The translations under genes were made by a program, and so were the position numbers. A stretch of DNA of 64,000 nucleotides. Origin: an uncultured Paracoccaceae bacterium. GTDB lineage: Bacteria > Pseudomonadota > Alphaproteobacteria > Rhodobacterales > Rhodobacteraceae. Shown here in pieces: positions 43,390-52,337 of this stretch. Each line of letters opens with the position of its first letter. The stretch's first letter is position 1. The notes under the pieces are model-generated. The model did not search any database and was not told the DNA's origin. It saw only the letters and a list, made by a program, of their open reading frames with translations. Location of the stretch: positions 248,001-312,000 of the forward strand of contig CANLVD010000001.1 of the NCBI GenBank assembly GCA_947494445.1. The letters are read 5' to 3'.

Positions 43390-44178
43390 ATGAACCCCAT
43401 GCGGCCCAGCCGAGACCTTGGAAAGACCACGCGCCCGGTTGCGCAAAACCAGCATGACGCCGGTCAATCCGCGTTGCAGCGCGCAGCAGACAAGAGCATT
43501 GCCGCCACGTCGCTGGGACAGGTCGCCACTCAGGCCAATGCAAGCCCTGTTGTGCAGCGCAGTTTCGAGTTGAATGGCGAGGAATACTACAAGGGCGACG
43601 TCAAGGAAGGCACGGCGGCCTACAAGGGTCTGGCGAAATACGAGGGCTATGTGGCCGCGGCGGCCGCCTTGGCTGCCAAGGATGATGTGTCACCGGAATT
43701 CAAGACGGTTCAACTGCTCAAGGCCTATCTGGAAAAGCACCATCAGGATGACATTCAGTCGGGCGCCTCTGCGGGTCAGAAAGAGGAGCAGGAACTGCAA
43801 TCAGCTGTTGGTCTGATCGGCGCGAAGTCCATGAAACCCAAGGGCTGGGGCCATGCGTTCAGCAATGGCAAGCACGGGGAAGACATGGCGGCGGCGAACG
43901 GGCGGGATGCGGTGCGCCGCGCCAATGAGGAAGGCCATGACAAGATCGGGGTCTGGGTCAGCAATGCAAAGGCGATGGCGCTGATCGAGGCGCAATATGC
44001 CAAGATGGATGGCAAGGATGGCGTGGAGTTTGTCGATCTTGGCGGCATGCCCGAAAGCATCGGGGTTCAGTATACCAAAGGCGGCAAGAAGGAAGCTTGC
44101 GAGGGGTTCTTCCTCAAGATTCAGGACGGGATCGTCATCACCGCCTATCCGGCGGATCGCGATCAGGTGAAGCTCTAG
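43390..44178 (+). CDS. Hypothetical protein with effector-like N-terminus and unrecognised C-terminal domain
   Basis: The 262-residue protein has no signal peptide or membrane helix. The first ~60 residues carry Gln/Ala/Ser-rich motifs (SALQRAADKS, QANASPVVQR) like the leaders of contractile-injection-system cargo and DUF4157-linked proteins, followed by FELNGEEYYKGD. The C-terminal ~110 residues (KGWGHAFSNGKHGEDMAAANG, VDLGGMPES, GIVITAYPA) form a compact unknown domain; the TAYPA ending is like that of some RNase toxins. The gene stands alone between selO and cenR, with no apparatus or immunity gene evident. Toxin function is speculation. Confidence 0.65.
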   Translation: MNPMRPSRDLGKTTRPVAQNQHDAGQSALQRAADKSIAATSLGQVATQANASPVVQRSFELNGEEYYKGDVKEGTAAYKGLAKYEGYVAAAAALAAKDDVSPEFKTVQLLKAYLEKHHQDDIQSGASAGQKEEQELQSAVGLIGAKSMKPKGWGHAFSNGKHGEDMAAANGRDAVRRANEEGHDKIGVWVSNAKAMALIEAQYAKMDGKDGVEFVDLGGMPESIGVQYTKGGKKEACEGFFLKIQDGIVITAYPADRDQVKL

Positions 44179-44198
44179 TTTGTGAGGACCCCGGGCAT

Positions 44199-44225
44199 AA
44201 AAAAACCCGGGCACTGGGGCCCGGG
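44199..44225 (-). terminator. Terminator after the cenR-like gene
   Basis: CCCGGG at 44206-44211 and again at 44220-44225 (self-complementary arms) form a stem with an eight-base loop; on the minus strand seven T follow. A second hairpin, ACACCCC/GGGGTGT at 44244-44259, lies just upstream. Confidence 0.8.
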
Positions 44226-44305
44226 CAAGTCCAACAGGGAGGTACACCCCAAGGGGTGTCGGGTTGACCGGGTGCGGGAAACTCGAAATCCCGACCCGGA
44301 CAATT

Positions 44306-45001
44306 CTAGACCGCCAGGCGGTAGCCACCACTTTCGGTGACAAGGATGCGCGCGTTTGACGGATCGGGCTCAATCTTCTGGCGCAGGCGGTAAATATGGG
44401 TCTCAAGCGTGTGGGTGGTGACGCCGGCATTGTAGCCCCAGACCTCGTGCAAAAGGACATCACGGGCAACGACACCATCGGTCGCGCGGTAGAGGAATTT
44501 CAGGATGTTGGTCTCTTTCTCGGTGAGACGGATCTTCTTTTCGGCCTCGTCGATCAACATCTTTGCAGCGGGCTTGAAGGTGTAGGGGCCGACGTTGAAC
44601 ACCGCATCCTCGGACTGTTCATGCTGGCGCAGCTGGGCGCGGATGCGGGCCAGAAGAACCGGGAATTTGAAGGGCTTGGAAACATAGTCATTGGCGCCTG
44701 CATCAAGGCCAAGAATGGTGTCTGCGTCCGTGTTGTGACCGGTCAGCATCAGCACCGGGCATTTGACGCCCTGCTTGCGCATCAGACGGCAGAGCTCGCG
44801 GCCATCCATGTCGGGCAGGCCCACATCGAGGATGACCAGATCGTAATGATCTTCCTTGGCCTTGGTCAGGCCATCGGCCCCGTTTCCAGCTTCAAATACG
44901 TCGAATTCTTCGGTGAGCACCAGCTGGTCGGCCAGGGCTTCGCGCAGGTCCTCGTCGTCATCGACCATCAGAATTTTTTTAAGGTTGTTCATGTTCTTCA
45001 C
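44306..45001 (-). CDS. cenR: OmpR/PhoB-family response regulator, CenR-like
   Basis: The 231-residue regulator has a receiver domain (MVDDDEDLREAL, phospho-acceptor D59 in VILDVGLPDMDG, Thr in MLTGHNTDADT, Lys in SKPFKF) and a C-terminal winged HTH with RLTEKETNILKFLYRA and GYNAGVTTHTLETHIYRLRQ. The pattern matches CenR, which controls envelope integrity in alphaproteobacteria and is essential in several. A second Met (residue 4) may be the start. No partner kinase (CenK) is in the window. Confidence 0.85.
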   Translation of the reverse strand: MKNMNNLKKILMVDDDEDLREALADQLVLTEEFDVFEAGNGADGLTKAKEDHYDLVILDVGLPDMDGRELCRLMRKQGVKCPVLMLTGHNTDADTILGLDAGANDYVSKPFKFPVLLARIRAQLRQHEQSEDAVFNVGPYTFKPAAKMLIDEAEKKIRLTEKETNILKFLYRATDGVVARDVLLHEVWGYNAGVTTHTLETHIYRLRQKIEPDPSNARILVTESGGYRLAV

Positions 45002-45166
45002 CGTCTCCGTTTGAGTGGAAGATGCTGATGCGGGCGGGGTTGCGCAAGCGGGCAGAGGGATCCCTCACAGGCTCGTGTCGGAAGAAAGCCCTTTGTTTCA
45101 TTTTCGGATGCGCTGGGATATGACACTGAAATCTATTGAAAGATGATCTCACGAGGGCGTGTGCGG

Positions 45167-46240
45167 ATGTCATTTACCTTGAGCGCTTCTGAGCGAATTT
45201 CGCGCGCGCGCAGCGATTTGCGCCTTGGTTTGCCGGTGCTGATCGCAAGCGGAGACCGGGCGGTTCTGGCGATGGCGGCCGAACTGGTGACAGCGGACGG
45301 TCTTGCCAAGCTTGCACCGATGGGGCAGCGGATCATGGCGTTGACGCGCTGGCGGGCGCAGACGTTGAAAATCCCGGCCTATGATGATGACATGGTGCGC
45401 ATCCGTCTTGGCACGACGACCGATGCGGCACTGATCCAGGCGCTGGCCGATCCGGCGCGTGATCTGGATTATCCGATGAAAGGGCCTTTTGCGGCGATCC
45501 GCGATGAAGCGCCTGATCTGGCACGTGCGGCAATCCGGTTGGTGAAATCCGCGCATCTGTTGCCCTCGGCCGTTCTGGTGCAGGTCGAGGCCGGGTTTGA
45601 TGCGGGCGACCTGACGCGCATTCCGCTGTCTGATCTGTCTGGTCTGGACGGTCTGGCCCTGTCGGATGTGGCTCATGCGCGGGTGCCGCTGGCAGTAAGC
45701 CCGGAGGCGGCTGTGCATGTGTTTCGCCCTGATGACGGGACAGAAGAGCATTACGCGATCCGGATCGGCACGCCCGAGAACATGGATGCAGTGCCGGTGC
45801 GGCTGCATTCAGCTTGCTTTACCGGGGACGTCATCGGTTCACGCAAGTGCGATTGCGGTGATCAGTTGTCCAGCGCGATGACCCAGATGGCAGAGATGGG
45901 GGGTGGGTTTATCCTCTATCTCAATCAGGAGGGTCGCGGGATCGGTCTGGCCAACAAGATGCGGGCCTATGCCTTGCAGGATCAGGGGTTTGATACGGTC
46001 GAGGCCAATCACCGGCTGGGGTTCGAGGATGATGAGCGGGATTTTCGCATAGGCTCGACGATTTTGAAGTCCCTGAAAGTCACCCGGATCCGCCTGATGA
46101 CCAACAATCCCGCGAAACTTGAGCGGATGGCCGAAACAGGGATTGAGGTTTTGGAGCGAATCCCGCTGAAGGTCGGCCTTCGACCCGAGAATGAGGGCTA
46201 TCTGGCGACCAAGGCGGCAAAGTCCGGGCATCTGTTGTGA
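45167..46240 (+). CDS. ribA: GTP cyclohydrolase II with N-terminal extension
   Basis: RibA opens GTP to start riboflavin synthesis. The catalytic domain in the C-terminal ~190 residues has the zinc cysteines in HSACFTGDVIGSRKCDCGDQL (shortened: ACFTGDVIGSRKCDCGD), the LYLNQEGRGIGLANKMRAY motif and NHRLGFEDDERDF. An extra ~150-residue N-terminal region is related to the alphaproteobacterial RibA type, longer than E. coli RibA (196). ATG 45167 is chosen because GAGGG lies nine bases upstream; 45143 has no such site. Confidence 0.9.
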   Translation: MSFTLSASERISRARSDLRLGLPVLIASGDRAVLAMAAELVTADGLAKLAPMGQRIMALTRWRAQTLKIPAYDDDMVRIRLGTTTDAALIQALADPARDLDYPMKGPFAAIRDEAPDLARAAIRLVKSAHLLPSAVLVQVEAGFDAGDLTRIPLSDLSGLDGLALSDVAHARVPLAVSPEAAVHVFRPDDGTEEHYAIRIGTPENMDAVPVRLHSACFTGDVIGSRKCDCGDQLSSAMTQMAEMGGGFILYLNQEGRGIGLANKMRAYALQDQGFDTVEANHRLGFEDDERDFRIGSTILKSLKVTRIRLMTNNPAKLERMAETGIEVLERIPLKVGLRPENEGYLATKAAKSGHLL

Positions 46241-46308
46241 GGCCTGTGCTTGCCGTGCGGTCGGATGCCTCCGGCGGGGATATTTTTGCCAAGAAGTGGG
46301 GCTGAGAG

Positions 46309-46794
46309 GTGGATCATCTTCATGTGACGCGCTGGGGAGCCCGGTTTCAGGGGCGCTGGCTTGCCTGCTCGGTCGGGTTTGGCGGGGTGTCGGGCAAAAC
46401 CGGTGAGGGTGACGGGATCACGCCAGTGGGGCAATGGCGGGTGGTGGACATCTGGTATCGCCCGGACCGGGTTGCGGGTGCGCCGGGGTGGCGGCCCATC
46501 GGGTTGCGCGATGCCTGGTGTGATGACGCGCAGGATGCGCATTACAACCGGCATATTCTGCAATCTGATCCGGCGGCGGAGCGGTTGCGCCGGGCGGACC
46601 ACTTGTATGATCTGGTCGGCGTGCTGGATTACAACATGGATCCGGTCAGACCCGGTGCGGGCAGCGCGATCTTTCTGCATGGCTGGCGCAAGGCCCGACA
46701 TCCGACAGCAGGCTGTGTGGCCTTTGATCTGCGGGACCTTGAGACTGTGCTGCGCAACTGGACGCCGCGCGCGCGGGTGATTGTCTACCCGTAA
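46309..46794 (+). CDS. L,D-transpeptidase-like (YkuD) protein
   Basis: The 161-residue protein resembles the YkuD catalytic domain: SAIFLHGWRKARHPTAGCVAF gives His124 and Cys136 in the HX-TXGCV arrangement, and DGITPVGQWRV is the usual upstream strand. There is no signal peptide, so secretion is doubtful and the start (GTG 46309) may be downstream of the true one or the protein may act in the cytoplasm. It could crosslink peptidoglycan or act as an amidase-like enzyme; function is unproven. Confidence 0.8.
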   Translation: MDHLHVTRWGARFQGRWLACSVGFGGVSGKTGEGDGITPVGQWRVVDIWYRPDRVAGAPGWRPIGLRDAWCDDAQDAHYNRHILQSDPAAERLRRADHLYDLVGVLDYNMDPVRPGAGSAIFLHGWRKARHPTAGCVAFDLRDLETVLRNWTPRARVIVYP

Positions 46795-47438
46795 TCGCGC
46801 GCGCCGAAAACGCCCGATCCGACGCGGACATGGGTTGCGCCCAGCGCGATGGCGCGTTCGAAATCGCCACTCATGCCCATGGAAAGCCCGGTGAGCCCGT
46901 TGCGTTTGGCGATCTTGGCCAGAAGCGCAAAGTGAAGTGAGGGTTCCTCGTCCACCGGCGGGATGGCCATGAGGCCCGCGATGGGCAGATCCATGGTGCG
47001 GCAGGTTGTGATAAAGGCATCGGCATCCGTGGGCAGGACGCCGGCCTTTTGCGGCTCTTGCCCCGTGTTGACCTGAATGAACAGCTCCGGGCATGTGCCG
47101 CGGGTCTGCACGGCGTCAGCCAGTTTGCGGGCGAGCTTTTCCCGGTCAAGGGTGTGGATGGCATCGAACAGGTCCAGCGCCTGACCCAGCTTGTTGGTCT
47201 GCAACGGGCCGATCAGATGCAATTCGATTCCAGCGAAATGCTCGCGAAATCCGGGCCATTTGCCAGCGGCCTCCTGCACCCGGTTTTCGCCGAAGATGCG
47301 ATGGCCCTGTTGCAGCACATGCGCGACCCGTTCATTGGGTTGCACCTTGGAGACGGCCAGCAGTTTGACCGATCCGGGCGCGCGTCCGGCTTTCTGTTCG
47401 GCTGCGGCAATCCGGGTGGTAATCTCGCTCAGGGACAT
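46785..47438 (-). CDS. YggS/PLPBP-family pyridoxal phosphate homeostasis protein
   Basis: The 217-residue protein is a PLP-binding TIM-barrel: the PLP lysine is in KLLAVSKVQPNERV, then IFGENRVQEAAGKW, LHLIGPLQTNK and LSMGMSGDFERAIALGATHVRVGSGVFG. It buffers free PLP and affects amino acid homeostasis. The frame opens to 47672, but ATG 47438 aligns with the family start. It converges with the transpeptidase-like gene (ends overlap by ten bases). Confidence 0.92.
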   Translation of the reverse strand: MSLSEITTRIAAAEQKAGRAPGSVKLLAVSKVQPNERVAHVLQQGHRIFGENRVQEAAGKWPGFREHFAGIELHLIGPLQTNKLGQALDLFDAIHTLDREKLARKLADAVQTRGTCPELFIQVNTGQEPQKAGVLPTDADAFITTCRTMDLPIAGLMAIPPVDEEPSLHFALLAKIAKRNGLTGLSMGMSGDFERAIALGATHVRVGSGVFGARDYG

Positions 47439-47544
47439 GTCTTTGGCCTTGCTGACTGGTTGTGTCGTGACATAGCGCCAATGCGGGGCAAAGGGAATGA
47501 TTGACCTGCCCGGGCATCCGGCCAAAACTGCAGGGGCGGTCGGA

Positions 47545-48861
47545 ATGAGGGACAGGGTCTTGGCAGGGTTTGAGGACAGATTGAGGGAGGCGGTGGACGC
47601 CCGCACCGATGAACTGGTTGCTCTGACGCAGGACCTGATCCGCATTCCGACGATCAATCCGCCGGGCGACAACTACCTTGAGATCTGCGAGTATCTGGGC
47701 AAGCGGTTGCGCAAGGCGGGTTTTGCGGTGGAGCTGATCCGGGCGGAAGGTGCGCGCGGGGACACGCGGGCGCATCCACGCTGGAACATCATCGCGCGCT
47801 ATGAGGGCGGATCGCCCGGTGAGTGCGTGCATTTCAACTCTCACATCGATGTGGTGGAGCCGGGGTCGGGCTGGAGCGTTGATCCTTTTGCCGGAGAGTT
47901 GCGCGACGGGCGGGTCTATGGTCGCGGAGCCTGTGACATGAAGGGCGGGTTGGCGGCCAGCATCATCGCGGCAGAGGCATTCATTGCGACAACCCCCGAG
48001 TTTCCCGGCAGCATCGAGATTTCCGGCACGGCCGATGAAGAGACGGGCGGTTATGGTGGTGTCGCCTATCTGGCCGAAAAGGGTTATTTTTCGCCCGACA
48101 GGGTGCAGCATGTGATCATCCCCGAGCCTTTGAACAAGGACCGGGTGTGTCTGGGTCATCGTGGTGTCTGGTGGGCCGAGGTGGAGACCCACGGGCGGAT
48201 CGGTCACGGCTCCATGCCGTTTCTGGGGGATTGCGCCGTGCGGCACATGGGGGCGGTGATCCGGGAGATGGAGGATCAGCTGTTCCCCGCACTGGCCAGT
48301 CGCACAACGGCGATGCCGGTGGTGCCCGAGGGTGCAAAGCAATCGACGCTGAACATCAATTCACTTCATGGCGGGCAGGAGGAATTGCCAAGCAGCTTTA
48401 CCGGGTTTCCCGCGCCATTGGTGCCCGACAGCGCGCGGATGATCATCGACCGGCGGTTCCTGATCGAGGAGGATCTGGGCGACGTGAAACGCGAGATGGT
48501 CGATCTGCTGGACCATCTGAGCGCGACCCGCGCGGGGTTCTCCTATGATCTGCGGGACCTTCACGAGGTGATCCCGACGATGACCGAGCGGGATGCGCCG
48601 GTTGTGCAGGCGGTCTCGGACGCGATCCGGGCTGTGATGGACAAGGATCCCGATTATGTCGTCTCGCCTGGCACATATGATCAAAAGCACATCGACCGTA
48701 TCGGAAAACTGAAGAATTGCATCGCCTACGGGCCGGGAATTCTGGATCTGGCGCATCAGCCGGATGAATATGTTGGCGTGGCCGACATGCTGGACAGTGC
48801 AAAAGTCATGGCATTGTCCCTCAAAGACTTGTTAAAAGACATAGACGATCCAAAACCTTGA
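47545..48861 (+). CDS. M20 family metallopeptidase/deacylase (ArgE/DapE type)
   Basis: The 438-residue protein is a di-zinc M20 hydrolase: HFNSHIDVVEPG supplies the first His-Asp, GRGACDMKGGLAASIIAAEAF the bridging Asp, and ISGTADEETGGYG the catalytic Glu pair. Substrate may be an N-acyl amino acid or peptide. Either ATG 47545 (GGGGCGG upstream) or 47497 (AAGGGA upstream) is possible. It is 11 bases before the peptide-binding protein gene and so starts the peptide/amide operon. Confidence 0.87.
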   Translation: MRDRVLAGFEDRLREAVDARTDELVALTQDLIRIPTINPPGDNYLEICEYLGKRLRKAGFAVELIRAEGARGDTRAHPRWNIIARYEGGSPGECVHFNSHIDVVEPGSGWSVDPFAGELRDGRVYGRGACDMKGGLAASIIAAEAFIATTPEFPGSIEISGTADEETGGYGGVAYLAEKGYFSPDRVQHVIIPEPLNKDRVCLGHRGVWWAEVETHGRIGHGSMPFLGDCAVRHMGAVIREMEDQLFPALASRTTAMPVVPEGAKQSTLNINSLHGGQEELPSSFTGFPAPLVPDSARMIIDRRFLIEEDLGDVKREMVDLLDHLSATRAGFSYDLRDLHEVIPTMTERDAPVVQAVSDAIRAVMDKDPDYVVSPGTYDQKHIDRIGKLKNCIAYGPGILDLAHQPDEYVGVADMLDSAKVMALSLKDLLKDIDDPKP

Positions 48862-48872
48862 GGGGTCCCCCG

Positions 48873-50345
48873 ATGAAGACGTTGATTTCCCTAACCGCAC
48901 TGGCCGTAATGGCAGGCTTTTCCGTTGCGGCTGAACGCACAGACCTGACGCTTGGCATGCAGCTTGAACCTCCGCATCTTGATCCGACAGGTGCGGCGGC
49001 GGCTGCCATCGACGAGGTTGTTTACGCCAACATCTATGAGGGACTGACGCGGTTTGGATCAGACGGGGCGATCCTGCCGGGACTGGCGGAAAGCTGGGAG
49101 ATCTCGGAAGACGGGCTGACCTACACGTTCAAGCTGCGCGAAGGCGTGACTTTCCATGGCGGCCAGACGATGACGGCGGCGGATGTGAAATTCTCGCTCG
49201 ACCGGGCGCGGGGCGAGGACAGCACCAATGCGCAAAAGGCGCTCTTTGCCGGGATCGCCAGTGTCGAGGCGGCCGATGATGCAACCGTTGTGGTGACCCT
49301 GACTGCGCCAAATGGCGGGTTGCTGTTCAATCTGGCATGGGGTGACGCGGTCGTGGTGGACGAAAGCTTCACGGATGCGGAAAAGACCCAGCCAAATGGC
49401 ACTGGCCCGTTCCGGTTTCTGGACTGGGTGCAGGGTGACCGGATCGAGATTGTGCGCAACCCCGATTACTGGGGAGAGGCGGTCGCACTGGAAGCCGCGA
49501 CCTTCAAGTTCATCTCGGACCCCACCGCGGCTTTTGCGGCGATGATGGCTGGCGATGTGGATGCGTTCCCTGTGTTCCCGGCGCCCGAGAACCTGTTGCA
49601 GTTCGAGGCGGACCCGCGTTTCAAGGTGATCGTCGGCAACACCGAAGGTGAGACGATCCTGAGCACCAACAACAAGCAGCCACCCTTTGACAATGTAAAG
49701 GTGCGCGAGGCGCTGGCCCATGCGATCGACCGTCAGGCGATCATTGACGGGGCGATGTTTGGCTATGGCACACCGATTGGCACTCATTTTGCGCCACACA
49801 ACCCGGCCTACAAGGATCTGACGGCGAATTCGGCCTATGATCCGGCGCTGGCAAAGCAGCTTCTGGCCGAAGCCGGATTTGCCGACGGGTTCACCACGAC
49901 GCTGAAGCTGCCGCCGCCATCATATGCACGGCGCGGCGGTGAGATCATTGCAGCACAACTGCGCGCAGTTGGGATCGAGACGGAGATCACAAATCTGGAA
50001 TGGGCGCAGTGGCTGGAAGAGGTGTTTCGCGGCAAGGATTACGGTCTGACCATCGTCAGCCACACCGAGCCCATGGACATCGGCATATACGCCCGGCCCG
50101 ATTACTATTTCCAGTATGACGACGCGGTTGTGCAGGCGCTGATGAAGGGTCTGGATGCAATGACGGACGAGGCGGACCGCACGGCGGTGCTGCAGGCCGT
50201 GCAGGAGCGGATTTCCAGCAATTACGTGAACGGCTATCTGTTCCAGCTTGCCAAGACCGGCGTTGCGGATGCCACGATCAACGGGTTGTGGGAAAACTCT
50301 CCGACCCAGGCCAATGACCTGACTGGCGTCAGCTGGTCGGAGTGA
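48873..50345 (+). CDS. Dipeptide/oligopeptide ABC transporter substrate-binding protein
   Basis: The 490-residue protein has a signal peptide (TLISLTALAVMAGFSVAAE) and a family 5 fold: PPHLDPTGAAAAAIDEVVYANIYEGL and LAESWEISEDGLTYTFKLREGVTFHGG are family signatures. It delivers a peptide-like substrate to the permeases at 51387-53146. The next plus-strand gene lies 1 kb away because a minus-strand DUF4386 gene intervenes, which is unusual for such an operon. A signal-peptide start at 48873 is preferred. Confidence 0.92.
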   Translation: MKTLISLTALAVMAGFSVAAERTDLTLGMQLEPPHLDPTGAAAAAIDEVVYANIYEGLTRFGSDGAILPGLAESWEISEDGLTYTFKLREGVTFHGGQTMTAADVKFSLDRARGEDSTNAQKALFAGIASVEAADDATVVVTLTAPNGGLLFNLAWGDAVVVDESFTDAEKTQPNGTGPFRFLDWVQGDRIEIVRNPDYWGEAVALEAATFKFISDPTAAFAAMMAGDVDAFPVFPAPENLLQFEADPRFKVIVGNTEGETILSTNNKQPPFDNVKVREALAHAIDRQAIIDGAMFGYGTPIGTHFAPHNPAYKDLTANSAYDPALAKQLLAEAGFADGFTTTLKLPPPSYARRGGEIIAAQLRAVGIETEITNLEWAQWLEEVFRGKDYGLTIVSHTEPMDIGIYARPDYYFQYDDAVVQALMKGLDAMTDEADRTAVLQAVQERISSNYVNGYLFQLAKTGVADATINGLWENSPTQANDLTGVSWSE

Positions 50346-50400
50346 GGCAGGACAAGATCGACCGGGCCTGATGTGGCCCGGTCGGCAGCCTTGTTGCGCC

Positions 50401-51126
50401 TCAGGCGGGTTGAGGCAGGGCGCGTGCGCTGGGTTTCTGACCGGCGATCAGCAGCCAGAAGGCAAATCCGATTTCCGACAGACTGACGATGACCAGCAGC
50501 GTGTTGCGCAGCAGGGTCCAGCCGCCCGGGGCAGTGCCTGCGAAACCGGTGATGCTGTCGACAAGATAGCCCGCAGCGCCGATCATGAGGCCGAGCCCGA
50601 TCACCTTGGGGAAGCGCCCCGACAGATGGACCAGCCACCCCAGCAGAAGAAGATGCAGGGTGAAGAAGACCTGCCAGATCCAGACGCCTGCGTGATGCAT
50701 ATCCAGCATCAGACCAGCCAGATCGGCCCGCTGGGCGGCGGAGAAGCTGGACAGTGCCCCGGCAGGATCTGCCAGATTGAGAAAGCCTGCATAGAAGAAC
50801 AGCATCGACGTCATGACCGCGACCATCAGGAGCCGGGCCAACAATGCTGCCAAAGCTAGCGTCGGATTGACCATGCGAAACATCAGGAACAGCATGGTGC
50901 TGGCCATGACTTCGAACACCATCAGGGCAAGCTCTGCACTCAGGCCCAGATGCAAGAGCGGCATGCGGGACAGGGTCGCTGCGATGCTTGCGGCGGGATC
51001 GCCTGCCACGAACAGTTGCGATGGGACGTAAGCGATGGAAAACCCGCCGCTCACCGCGATGAGCAGGTAGAACCCCCCTGTCAGGCGGGCGTAATTCGGT
51101 GAAAGTGGATCAGTGAAAACGGACAT
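50401..51126 (-). CDS. DUF4386-like membrane protein inserted in the peptide transporter operon
   Basis: The 241-residue protein has about six hydrophobic segments and starts SPNYARLTGGFYLLIAVSGG, matching DUF4386 membrane proteins of unknown role. AGGAGTG precedes ATG 51126. It is on the minus strand between the binding protein and the first permease, so the transporter genes on either side probably have separate promoters. Its own promoter must lie in the 260-base gap it shares with the permease gene. Confidence 0.7.
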   Translation of the reverse strand: MSVFTDPLSPNYARLTGGFYLLIAVSGGFSIAYVPSQLFVAGDPAASIAATLSRMPLLHLGLSAELALMVFEVMASTMLFLMFRMVNPTLALAALLARLLMVAVMTSMLFFYAGFLNLADPAGALSSFSAAQRADLAGLMLDMHHAGVWIWQVFFTLHLLLLGWLVHLSGRFPKVIGLGLMIGAAGYLVDSITGFAGTAPGGWTLLRNTLLVIVSLSEIGFAFWLLIAGQKPSARALPQPA

Positions 51127-51386
51127 TGGACACTCCTGTCAATTGAAGCGAGAAGGCGGCCCCCCTTGGAGCCGAAGTATTAGGGTGCGTCTTAGAGCAA
51201 TGCATAAAAGTATGTAATTGCCAAAAATTGAGCTTTTGATATGCAAATATGCATGAATAATGCAAGTGACCCTCAGGCAGATCGAGAGGGGTGGACCACC
51301 CTCCCGGACCCTCCCCTCCGCAGGTCAGAAAAGTGGTTTAGCTTTTGACCGCGCAGGGCTAGCTTGGTCCTGCCCGATGCTGGTGG
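51127..51386. promoter_or_regulatory. Divergent AT-rich intergenic region between DUF4386 and permease genes
   Basis: At 51190-51270 an AT-rich island interrupts the GC-rich context, with several TGCA copies (ATGCAT, ATATGCAAATATGCATG, AATAATGCAAG). It probably holds promoters for both directions and a TGCA-recognising operator; no consensus is assigned. The rest of the 260 bases shows nothing recognisable. Confidence 0.4.
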
Positions 51387-52337
51387 ATGATGCTGCGTTA
51401 CGCTCTGACCCGTTTTGTCTCGTTGTTTCTGTCTCTGGCAGTGGCCAGTGTCGTGATTTTCCTGTGCATCGAGATTGTGCCTGGCGATCCGGCCTCGGCC
51501 ATGCTGGGGATCAATGCATCACCGGAGACTCTGGCGGCTTTGAGGGCTGAACTTGGCCTCGATCAGCCAAAGCTGCTGCGCTATTTCGACTGGGTGACGG
51601 GTATGTTGCGGGGCGATCTTGGCATTTCCTACACCTACCGCGCACCTGTGGCCGAGATCGTGGCGGACCGGATCTGGGTCTCATTTCCGCTGGCGGTGTT
51701 TGCCCTGATCCTGAGCACGGCGATTGCCTTTCCTGCAGGCATCTGGGCTGCGCGCCGTCGTGGCAGCTTCGGCGACACCGCGCTGATGGGGCTGACGCAA
51801 CTGGGCGTTGCCATCCCGAACTTCTGGTTTGCGGTCATTCTGGTGCTGATCTTCGCGATCAATCTGCGCTGGTTTTCCGCTGGCGGTTTTGTCGGCTGGG
51901 ACGCGGGTGTCTTCGCCGCGCTGAAATCGCTGACCCTGCCTGCCATCGCGTTGGCGCTGCCGCAGGCCGCGATCCTGACGCGGGTCATGCGCTCTTCTGT
52001 GATCGAAACGCTGGATGCCGATTTCATGCGGACCGCAAGGGCCAAGGGGCTGAGTGCCGCGCAGGCCGTGCGCCGACATGCCCTGCGCAACGCGCTGATC
52101 CCGGTGCTGACGATCATCGGACTGCAATTCTCGTTCCTGCTGGCGGGCGGGATCATCATCGAGAATGTCTTCTTTCTGCCCGGTCTGGGGCGCCTGATCT
52201 TTCAGGCCATCGCCCAGCGGGATCTGATTGTGGTTGAAAGCGTCGTCATGCTGCTTGTCTTTGCGGTGATCGTGGTGACGTTTCTGGTGGATCTGGCCTA
52301 TGCCTGGGTCGACCCGCGTCTGAGGCAACGCTCATGA
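51387..52337 (+). CDS. Peptide ABC transporter permease, DppB type
   Basis: The 316-residue protein has six predicted helices and the DppB pattern: MLRYALTRFVSLFLSLAVASV at the start, GDPASAMLGINASPE, and the EAA-like loop DADFMRTARAKGLSAAQAVRRHALRN. The ATG at 51387 is followed by a second ATG at 51390. It overlaps the next permease by four bases. Confidence 0.93.
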   Translation: MMLRYALTRFVSLFLSLAVASVVIFLCIEIVPGDPASAMLGINASPETLAALRAELGLDQPKLLRYFDWVTGMLRGDLGISYTYRAPVAEIVADRIWVSFPLAVFALILSTAIAFPAGIWAARRRGSFGDTALMGLTQLGVAIPNFWFAVILVLIFAINLRWFSAGGFVGWDAGVFAALKSLTLPAIALALPQAAILTRVMRSSVIETLDADFMRTARAKGLSAAQAVRRHALRNALIPVLTIIGLQFSFLLAGGIIIENVFFLPGLGRLIFQAIAQRDLIVVESVVMLLVFAVIVVTFLVDLAYAWVDPRLRQRS

